A DNA stretch of 5,215 bases from Prevotellaceae bacterium (GTDB lineage: Bacteria > Bacteroidota > Bacteroidia > Bacteroidales > UBA932), in NCBI GenBank assembly GCA_031275145.1, contig JAISPE010000352.1:1-5215 (forward strand), in the 5' to 3' direction. The notes below the pieces were generated by a model that saw nothing but the letters and a program-made list of their open reading frames with translations, ran no database searches and was not told the DNA's origin. This document shows, piece after piece, positions 1-5,215 of the stretch. The position numbers and the translations under genes were made by a program. Within the stretch, counting starts at the first letter, position 1, and every line of letters starts with the position of its first letter.

Positions 1-1061
1 TGTAGATGACAGATTTCGACAGTGTCTTTCAGCGGACGCATCCTGCCGTTTCTCAGCACTTCGAGATATACCTTGCGCTTCTGCTCGTTTACGCAGCGGC
101 TTGTGACTGTGTACGTCAGTGTGTGTACTCTTGAGAATGTAAGGTTGCCGGTCGAGACTGTGCCTTCGGGTGTTACCGCTATGCCTGCCCATTTGATATC
201 CGTTATCATGTCAAGAGTATCAATATACTTTGCCAGACTGATATCGCCGGCATCGGGACAGACACGCACGCGAATATCCGGATAACTCTGTGTCAAAGAT
301 ACCGTTACCCTTATTTCTTTCCGGTCGCCCTCTATATTCTCGCAGTATCCATTCCCCGAGACGCTGAGGTAAAACGCTGTATCCGCTTTCAGGTTTGTGG
401 TCGTGTAACTGTCGCCGGTATGGAAAGGCGTTGCTTCCGTTTGCGTGGAATACCACTGAAATACGGGGTTGGCAAGACCGGAAGCTTCCGGCGTGACCGT
501 AGCCGCTGTGCCGTAACAGACTGTTGTGTCTTTTACCGTAATGTCGGCGGCTGTGGATAGCGGAATTACCGTTATATTTGGGAAAGAGCTCCATGGGTAT
601 GCGGCCTGATATGCCGCTTTTGATCCGCAGGGTACGTATACAGGAATATTATTCGGGACAAACCTAAAAGCGAGACTGTCGGTCACGGGAGGAATAACTG
701 TGTTTGCATATATTTCCGTTAAGTTGCGACAGTTGTCAAAAGCGCCGAGTCCAATAGAAGTAACCGAATTTCCAATCGTTAAAGAGCCTGTTAAACCGCT
801 GCACCCGTTAAAAGCGTTGCTTCCAATAGAAGTAACGGAATCGGGAATCGTTAAAGAACCGGTGAAACCGCTGCATCCGCCAAAAGCAGCGTTTCCAATG
901 TAAGTAACGGAATTGGGAATCGTTAAAGAGCCTGTGAGACCGCTGCATCCCTGAAAAACACTACCTTCAATAGAAGTAACGGAATCGGATATGATTAATG
1001 CACCTGTGAAACCGCTACATCCGTAAAAAGCGGCACCTCCAATAGAAGTACTTTCATAGAA
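1..1061 (-). pseudogene. BspA-like leucine-rich-repeat surface protein with Ig-like domain, 5'-truncated, 3' end outside window
   Basis: The minus strand is open for 353 codons from just after a TAG (1062-1064) to the left edge. Residues about 1-105 are 24-residue repeats of the form TSIGsnAFnGCSGLTGSLTIPDSV, the LRR_5/BspA type. A cap follows, including VYVPCGSKAAYQAAYPW (about 141-157), the usual way such arrays end in Bacteroidota. Residues about 171-254 (TVCYGTAATVTPEASG, FQWYST, FYLSVSGNGYCEN) resemble the CHU_C-associated Ig-like fold. Residues 255-353 (VRVCPDAGDISLAKYIDTLD, YTVTSRC) form another extracellular-looking domain I cannot name. Family members are secreted or outer-membrane adhesion-type proteins. 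No start codon, signal peptide or promoter is visible: the frame begins FYESTSIGGAAF, and just before it, past the TAG, the codons still read SVT, as in the repeats, with a TAA before that. I therefore infer a decayed or rearranged 5' end. The 3' end, where a sorting signal might lie, is not visible. Confidence 0.7.
727..1052 (-). repeat. 72-bp tandem repeats encoding 24-residue LRR units
   Basis: The plus-strand phrase ccaatagaagta, or a close variant, recurs at 751, 823, 895, 967 and 1039, exactly 72 bp apart. Each unit encodes one 24-residue leucine-rich repeat in the minus-strand frame. The units are very alike at the DNA level (shared stretches such as ggaatcgttaaaga and accgctgcat), which suggests recent expansion or homogenisation. 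The unit nearest 727-750 is diverged and leads into the cap. The unit starting at 1039 loses similarity after about 1052. Confidence 0.9.
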
Positions 1062-1251
1062 CTAAAATGTAACCGATTAATATTTAATCATTTTAGTTAT
1101 TTATTTTTTTGAATTAAAATTTTTAATGGGGGTACTCATTACTAATTAAACCGAACTCTTATTTATTTCTCATCCCTAATTAAAAAAATAATTAATTTTG
1201 CAGAAAATTAATTCAGGTAGCGGTGACAAACCGTAATTTGTAATAAAAAAA
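1062..1251. other. AT-rich intergenic region with inverted repeats
   Basis: This stretch is much richer in A and T than the genes on either side and holds no credible ORF. It contains an inverted repeat AACTAAAATG (1060-1069) / CATTTTAGTT (1089-1098), an overlapping smaller one GATTAA (1075-1080) / TTAATC (1084-1089), and a 14-bp perfect palindrome ATTAAAATTTTAAT (1113-1126). Its right part carries the murC promoter and leader. In the leader, GCGGT (1220-1224) can pair with ACCGT (1230-1234), one pair being G-U. Its left edge probably includes remains of the truncated LRR gene. Confidence 0.7.
1193..1200 (+). promoter_or_regulatory. Bacteroidota-type -7 promoter element for murC-comEC
   Basis: TAATTTTG at 1193-1200 fits the TAnnTTTG -7 consensus of the Bacteroidota primary sigma factor and is followed by CAGAAAA, where transcription would start near 1206-1208. 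This leaves a leader of about 45 nt before the murC ATG. No good TTTG -33 element stands at the expected distance (about 1168-1173), so the assignment rests on the -7 match and the position. Confidence 0.55.
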
Positions 1252-2610
1252 ATGAAAGCATATTTTATCGGTATCGGCGGAATAGGGATGAGTGCAATAG
1301 CAAGATTCTATAAACATGAAGGGTACGAAATCGCCGGATACGACAGAACCCCTTCAGATTTGACCGGAGAACTGCAAAAAGAAGGAATAAGCATACATTT
1401 CGACGATTGTGTCGCCGAAATCCCGGAACAGTTTAGAAACAGGGATACTCTTGTGGTATACACTCCCGCAATTCCGGATAACAGCATTGAACTGAACTAT
1501 TTCCGCGAAACTGGAAACAATCCGGTGAAACGTTCTGCCGTTTTGGGAATGATTGCCGGAGACAAAAAAGTTCTTGCCGTCGCAGGAACGCATGGAAAAA
1601 CTACTGTTTCGACTTTGCTGGCGCACCTTATGACCGTAGCTTCGGAAGGTTGTACGGCTTTTCTCGGTGGCGTTTCCAAAAATTACAACAGCAATTTAAT
1701 CCTTTCCGGAAGCAGATGGTTAGTCGCCGAGGCTGATGAATACGACCGTTCGTTTTTGCGGCTGTATCCTCATATAGCGATTGTCACTGCTGCCGATGCA
1801 GACCATCTGGACATTTACGGCACTGAGAAAGAGATGAAAAAGGCTTTCGGGGATTTTGTCGCGCAAACAGATTCCGACGGCGCTCTCATCCTGAAAAAAG
1901 GAACGGAGATACCCCTGGACAGACTTTCGTGCAAAATGTTTTCATATTCATACGACAGTAAGGAAACAGATTTCTACGCCTGTAATATTGAATTAAAACA
2001 GGGATTTTTCGAATTTGATATCCGCACTCCTTTCGGGACAGTCGAGCGCTGTACTTTGGGACTGCCGGGTTGGGTGAATGTCGAAAATGCCGTTGCAGCC
2101 GTTGCAGCCGCAATACTTGCCGGAGCTGACATGGATAAAATCAAAGACGCTCTGGGTATGTTTTCCGGAGTCAAAAGACGTTTCGACATACAGGTGAATA
2201 CGCCTGAATGTGTTTATATAGACGACTATGCGCATCATCCGGAAGAATTGAAAGCGTCGATAACTTCTGTCAGGCAGATGTTTGCCGGCAGGAAAATTTC
2301 GGGAATTTTTCAGCCGCATTTATACTCCCGCACCCGTGATTTTGCAGACGGGTTTGCCGAAAGTCTCAGTCTTTTAGACGAACTGATTCTCTTAGATATA
2401 TATCCCGCAAGGGAGTTGCCGATAGAGGGTGTAACCTCCGAAATGATTTTCGACAAAGTGCGGATACACAACAAAACGATGTGTGCCGGAGAAAATTTGA
2501 TGAATCTGCTTGCAAACAGAGATATAGATGTGCTGATGACTTTGGGGGCGGGAGATATCGACCGTTTCGTGAAGCCGATAACAAAACTTCTGTCCACTAC
2601 AGTTACCTGA
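1252..2610 (+). CDS. murC: UDP-N-acetylmuramate--L-alanine ligase MurC
   Basis: This cytoplasmic ligase adds L-alanine to UDP-MurNAc using ATP, the first step of the peptidoglycan stem peptide. The 452-residue protein is full length for the family. The N-terminal UDP-substrate domain has GIGGIGMSA (7-15) and YDRTPSDLT (30-38). The central ATPase domain has the P-loop AGTHGKTT (111-118), EADEYDRSF (160-168) and DHLDIYG (184-190). LPGWVNVENA (271-280) and GVKRRFD (306-312) lead to the C-terminal domain with DDYAHHPEE (324-332), FQPHLYSRTRDF (353-364), DIYPARE (382-388) and GAGDI (432-436). GIGGIGMS separates it from the related recycling ligase Mpl. The ATG at 1252 follows an A-rich stretch, and an in-frame TAA at 1234-1236 rules out a much longer start. 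No Shine-Dalgarno is seen, as is usual in Bacteroidota. comEC follows after 12 nt, probably co-transcribed. The usual neighbours murG and ftsQ are absent from this window. Confidence 0.97.
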   Translation: MKAYFIGIGGIGMSAIARFYKHEGYEIAGYDRTPSDLTGELQKEGISIHFDDCVAEIPEQFRNRDTLVVYTPAIPDNSIELNYFRETGNNPVKRSAVLGMIAGDKKVLAVAGTHGKTTVSTLLAHLMTVASEGCTAFLGGVSKNYNSNLILSGSRWLVAEADEYDRSFLRLYPHIAIVTAADADHLDIYGTEKEMKKAFGDFVAQTDSDGALILKKGTEIPLDRLSCKMFSYSYDSKETDFYACNIELKQGFFEFDIRTPFGTVERCTLGLPGWVNVENAVAAVAAAILAGADMDKIKDALGMFSGVKRRFDIQVNTPECVYIDDYAHHPEELKASITSVRQMFAGRKISGIFQPHLYSRTRDFADGFAESLSLLDELILLDIYPARELPIEGVTSEMIFDKVRIHNKTMCAGENLMNLLANRDIDVLMTLGAGDIDRFVKPITKLLSTTVT

Positions 2611-2622
2611 CGCCCGCCGGAT

Positions 2623-4785
2623 ATGTCAAAATATGGTTATGATATAAGTGATTTTATGGAGGATTTTCGACGCAATCCTTTTTTTAAAATAACCGTACCT
2701 CTGTTATTTGGTGTAATTTTTCAGTATTTATCCCTGTCCCTCTCCGCAGGGGAAGAAGGCGTATTCCGAAGTGTCTTTGCAGGCGGATTACAGTTTAGCG
2801 GACTGTTATTTATCGCTTTCTTTCTGGTTTCGCTTACGGTTTTGCATATATTCAAAGTTCACCGGCGATATTCGGCTGCATGGTTGTACGGGCTTCATTA
2901 CTATCTGATATTTTTCTTTTTAGGGATCAGTCTGGTGCAGCTGAATCCTCTGCATACAACTGTCCCGCTGAACGAAGAAAATTATTTCGAGCTGCTTGTA
3001 ACCGAAAATCCGGAAAATACAGACAGAGCTGTCAGGATGGATGTTAAAATCCGGGCATTCTCTGCCGACGGCCAGCGCTGGACGAAATGTGACGAACGGT
3101 CGATAATATATACGGATAAAGATTCCACAGTGAAATTTTCGCCCGGAGACGTGCTGCTCTGTCAAGCCGTTTTCAACGAAGTTGCTCCGCCTCAGAACAG
3201 CGGGGAGTTCGATTACAGAGAATATCTCAGACGGAAAAGAATATTTTCGACTTCGTTTGTAAACTCCGAAAAAATGGCTGTTACGGATTCGGGACAGATA
3301 AATTTCTACAAAAAATTTGTATTCAGCCTTCAGCGATATTCTCTCGAAACATTGCAGAAAGCGGGATTGAAATCCGATGAACTTGCGGTCGCATTAGCCC
3401 TGCTCACAGGAAATAAACAGTATCTGGAAGATGAACTGCGCGACTCGTACGTCGCTGCGGGAACGGTTCATCTGCTGGCCGTTTCGGGACTGCACGTCGG
3501 AATTGTGTTCATGGTGCTGAATTTCGTTTTCCGGTTTATGGACAGGCAAAAGAAACTGCGTCTTTTAAAGGGTTTTATCATCCTTGTTTCGCTGTGGATA
3601 TATGCTTCCGTTGCGGGTCTGGCTTCGTCGATTGTGAGGGCGAGCGTAATGTTTTCCATTTTCGTTATTGCCGACATGGCCGGCAAATCCGGAAATACAT
3701 ACAACAACATCTCGTTATCATGCTTTATCATGTGTCTGGCAAATCCTTACGTTATTTTCGACACGGGATTCCAGCTGTCGTATCTTGCCGTTTTGGGGAT
3801 TGTGTATTTCCAGCCGAAATTCATGAGACCGTTCCGTCGCTGTAACCGCTTCATTAAACCCGTTATCGAATGTACGACGGTGACCCTGTCCGCCCAGCTG
3901 GGAACTTTGCCCGTCATACTGCTAACGTTCAAACAGTTTCCCGCATATTTTATTTTTTCAAATTTGATTCTTGTGCCTTACACGAGTGTGGTTATGTATA
4001 TCGGGCTAACGGTCATAGTTCTGTCATGGCAGTCTTTCCTGCTCTCGATTAGCGGTTTGGCGCTCGGTTTTTCTACCGGTCTGATGAACCGGATTGTGAG
4101 ATTTTTTGACAGTTTGCCATATTCAACCGTCGAAGGTATTTATATTAACGGGACACAGTGTACATTGCTTGTTATATGTATTTTATCGCTGGCGTTTCTT
4201 CTTTCGTTCAGAAAAAGGATATTTGCCGCCGCCACGCTGATTTCCCTGATCGGGATTTTTGCAGTCGGCGCTTTTCATTCATACGAAATATCTTCGCATA
4301 AGGAATTTGGGGTTTTTGGCGTCAAAAGAGCTTTCTACGCATATTTTATCGAGAACGGTACGGGATTTTCGATAAGAGATACAGCCTCTGTCAACCGGTC
4401 TTTCGATTTTAATACAAAAAACTCTCTGATAAGGCGGGGTTTCCGTTCCGAACAGGATTTGACGGGTTTATCGCTGGACGATTCTATCCCCAACCTGTAC
4501 AGGGGCGTACTTTTGTTCGCCGGAAAGCGAATTGCCCTGTCATCCCGTCTGCACGTAAACGCCAACTTCTCCGGAACGCCGATGAATGTCGATTACCTGT
4601 ACGTCACCGAACGCCAAAAGACTGAACCGGAAACCGTACTGTCATGTTATAATCCGTCGAAAATAATTATTGCCAACAATATGCCCGCATCCATTATCGA
4701 CAAATGGATAAAAATCGCCGAATCAAAAAAAATCCCGTATCACAATATCAAAACCGGCGGCGGATTCAGCGAAATTGTCAAATGA
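2623..4785 (+). CDS. comEC: ComEC/Rec2-family DNA-uptake channel protein, without metallo-beta-lactamase domain
   Basis: ComEC is the polytopic inner-membrane protein that passes single-stranded DNA into the cytoplasm during natural transformation. The 720-residue product starts with hydrophobic segments (about 22-42, 52-76, 86-106). A soluble OB-fold-like region (about 118-220) contains GDVLLCQA (175-182) and SGEFDYREYLRRKRI (193-207). The Competence domain follows with the hallmark HLLAVSGLHVGIV (283-295), IVRASVMFSIF (337-347) and DTGFQLSYLAVLGI (380-393), and several membrane helices to about residue 550. The last 170 residues are soluble and end KTGGGFSEIVK. They lack the HxHxDH metal motif of the nuclease-like tail found in Bacillus ComEC, in line with shorter Bacteroidota homologues. 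The ATG at 2623 lies 12 nt after murC. Met12 (2656, MEDFRRNPFF) is a credible alternative start, because homologues tend to begin just before the NPFF segment. An intact frame suggests function, but competence is not shown. Confidence 0.92.
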   Translation: MSKYGYDISDFMEDFRRNPFFKITVPLLFGVIFQYLSLSLSAGEEGVFRSVFAGGLQFSGLLFIAFFLVSLTVLHIFKVHRRYSAAWLYGLHYYLIFFFLGISLVQLNPLHTTVPLNEENYFELLVTENPENTDRAVRMDVKIRAFSADGQRWTKCDERSIIYTDKDSTVKFSPGDVLLCQAVFNEVAPPQNSGEFDYREYLRRKRIFSTSFVNSEKMAVTDSGQINFYKKFVFSLQRYSLETLQKAGLKSDELAVALALLTGNKQYLEDELRDSYVAAGTVHLLAVSGLHVGIVFMVLNFVFRFMDRQKKLRLLKGFIILVSLWIYASVAGLASSIVRASVMFSIFVIADMAGKSGNTYNNISLSCFIMCLANPYVIFDTGFQLSYLAVLGIVYFQPKFMRPFRRCNRFIKPVIECTTVTLSAQLGTLPVILLTFKQFPAYFIFSNLILVPYTSVVMYIGLTVIVLSWQSFLLSISGLALGFSTGLMNRIVRFFDSLPYSTVEGIYINGTQCTLLVICILSLAFLLSFRKRIFAAATLISLIGIFAVGAFHSYEISSHKEFGVFGVKRAFYAYFIENGTGFSIRDTASVNRSFDFNTKNSLIRRGFRSEQDLTGLSLDDSIPNLYRGVLLFAGKRIALSSRLHVNANFSGTPMNVDYLYVTERQKTEPETVLSCYNPSKIIIANNMPASIIDKWIKIAESKKIPYHNIKTGGGFSEIVK

Positions 4786-4923
4786 AGACCGTAATTGCCT
4801 TCTTTTGACATCAAACGGGTGAGAATTGTAAGTTTTTTGCAGAAAACTGAAACAATCCACGACCTATCGTCATTGTGAATACCCGTTTCGTACCGCAACT
4901 GAAAGCGTGATGACGCTTACTGG

Positions 4924-4951
4924 AACGTCCCGAAACGTCCTGAAAGGACGT
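4924..4951 (+). repeat. Tandem 10-nt repeat plus hairpin
   Basis: AACGTCCCGA (4924-4933) is repeated at once as AACGTCCTGA (4934-4943). The second copy forms a perfect 6-bp stem with GGACGT (4946-4951) around the loop TGAAA. The first copy could compete for the same arm. Confidence 0.7.
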
Positions 4952-5030
4952 AATTTTCATAACCGCAGGTCTCGACCGGCCACCACCTGACGGATTGTCA
5001 GTGCGACGGGCGTCGCAGCTAAAAGCAAGT

Positions 5031-5066
5031 CGAGCGAGAGGTCTGGAGACTACGACGAGCGAGAGG
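5031..5066 (+). repeat. Direct repeat of 11 nt in a purine-rich stretch
   Basis: CGAGCGAGAGG occurs at 5031-5041 and again at 5056-5066, a 25-nt spacing, with a related GACGAGAGGG just after (5067-5075 region). Between the copies is a short self-complementary stretch GTCTGGAGAC (5041-5050). Confidence 0.75.
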
Positions 5067-5113
5067 ACGAGAGGGCGTTTTTACGCACAGTAACGACCCG
5101 TCGCACACAAATA

Positions 5114-5148
5114 AAAATCCCCCAAAAGAAAATCTTGCGGGGGATTTT
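5114..5148. terminator. Intrinsic terminator, probably bidirectional
   Basis: AAAATCCCCC (5114-5123) and GGGGGATTTT (5139-5148) form a perfect 10-bp stem around a 15-nt loop. On the plus strand the T run is short (ATTTTACTG). On the minus strand it is better (GGGGGATTTTTATTTG). The element stands 23 nt past the stop codon of the minus-strand gene at the right edge, so it mainly fits that gene, while also able to end plus-strand transcripts from murC-comEC. Confidence 0.9.
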
Positions 5149-5171
5149 ACTGTTTATTGAATTTTTAAAAT

Positions 5172-5215
5172 TTACGCTCTCATTTTTTCTTTCGCTTTTG
5201 TAAGCTGTGTTTTAA
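5172..5215 (-). CDS. C-terminal end of an unidentified protein, 5' part outside window
   Basis: Read on the minus strand, the last 13 codons before a TAA (5172-5174) give KTQLTKAKEKMRA, a lysine-rich, helix-prone tail. The properly placed terminator downstream (5148 to 5114) supports a real gene end convergent with comEC. The stretch is too short to name the protein or exclude chance, and the rest lies beyond 5215. Confidence 0.5.
   Translation of the reverse strand, partial: KTQLTKAKEKMRA

Larger units (their letters stand above)
4813..5106. other. Structured non-coding intergenic block (candidate ncRNA or interspersed repeat)
   Basis: No convincing gene lies between comEC and the terminator, but perfect short inverted repeats follow one another closely. 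They are AAACGGGT (4813-4820)/ACCCGTTT (4881-4888), enclosing AGTTTT (4831-4836)/AAAACT (4843-4848); AAGCGT (4903-4908)/ACGCTT (4913-4918) with a GATG loop; ACGTCC (4935-4940)/GGACGT (4946-4951); CTGAC (4987-4991)/GTCAG (4997-5001); GCGAC (5003-5007)/GTCGC (5012-5016); CTCGAC (4971-4976)/GTCGAG (5029-5034); GTGCGACGGG (5001-5010)/CCCGTCGCAC (5097-5106); and GCGT (5075-5078)/ACGC (5083-5086). I do not recognise rnpB, tmRNA, SRP RNA or 6S RNA in it. The coding strand is unknown. It may belong to the comEC 3' untranslated region, be a separate RNA, or be a repeat element. Confidence 0.45.

Noticed and set aside
22..285. Plus-strand 87-residue ORF
   Set aside because: It lies opposite the LRR/Ig-like coding frame, which has clear domain signal. 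It is a shadow.
220..594. Minus-strand 124-residue ORF with an ATG start
   Set aside because: It is in a different frame from the Ig-like domain encoded on the same strand, and its product has no domain sense.
601..617. GCGGC/GCCGC inverted repeat
   Set aside because: It lies within the LRR cap (AAYQAAY) coding sequence and is explained by the alanine codons.
700..903. Plus-strand 67-residue ORF with repeated IEVTE and KEPVKPLHP segments
   Set aside because: Its repetition comes only from the 72-bp DNA units that encode leucine-rich repeats on the other strand.
727..1052. CRISPR-like array
   Set aside because: The 72-bp units are repeated through their full length with no unique spacers, and they encode leucine-rich repeats.
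1042..1056. Minus-strand ATG AAA GTA CTT as a possible start of the LRR gene
   Set aside because: It is in another frame from the repeats and meets a stop after 18 codons.
4827..4842. Possible -7 promoter (taagttttttgcag) for a plus-strand RNA
   Set aside because: The T run is too long for TAnnTTTG and the segment forms a perfect hairpin with AAAACT, so a promoter reading is not supported.
4811..4960. Minus-strand 49-codon ORF starting MKITSFQDVSGRSSKRHHAF
   Set aside because: Short, without a promoter or recognisable domain, and it covers several of the perfect hairpins, which explain the sequence better. It would deserve attention only if copies elsewhere keep the frame.

Overview
The window looks like a piece of a Bacteroidota (probably Bacteroidales) chromosome. 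Four things point there: a MurC with the wording usual in that phylum (AGYDRTPSDLT, FLGGVSKNY, LPGWVNVENAVAA), a ComEC that keeps the membrane channel but has no metallo-beta-lactamase tail, a BspA-type leucine-rich-repeat surface protein joined to an Ig-like domain, and a -7 promoter element of the TAnnTTTG kind with no Shine-Dalgarno sequence before either start codon.

Layout. Positions 1-1061, minus strand: the 3' part of a gene for a secreted or surface BspA-like protein, running off the left edge. It holds 24-residue repeats (72-bp units), a cap, an Ig-like domain and a further extracellular domain. Its 5' end breaks off inside a repeat at a stop codon, with no start codon or signal peptide, so it looks like a truncated, decaying gene. 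Positions 1062-1251: very AT-rich intergenic DNA with inverted repeats and the murC promoter. Positions 1252-2610 and 2623-4785, plus strand: murC and a comEC/rec2 homologue, 12 nt apart and so probably one operon. Positions 4786-5113: about 330 nt with no convincing gene but with an unusual density of perfect short inverted repeats; this is the least explained part of the window. Positions 5114-5148: a strong, probably bidirectional, intrinsic terminator. Positions 5172-5215, minus strand: the last 13 codons of a convergent gene running off the right edge.

Function. MurC performs a cytoplasmic step of peptidoglycan precursor synthesis. ComEC is the inner-membrane channel for single-stranded DNA in natural transformation. 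The two are not functionally linked in any way I know, and murC in Bacteroidota normally lies in the division/cell-wall cluster next to murG and ftsQ, so their pairing here is a local oddity. I found no clear new defence or mobile system. The candidate for something undescribed is the structured block after comEC, which could be a non-coding RNA or a copy of an interspersed repeat.
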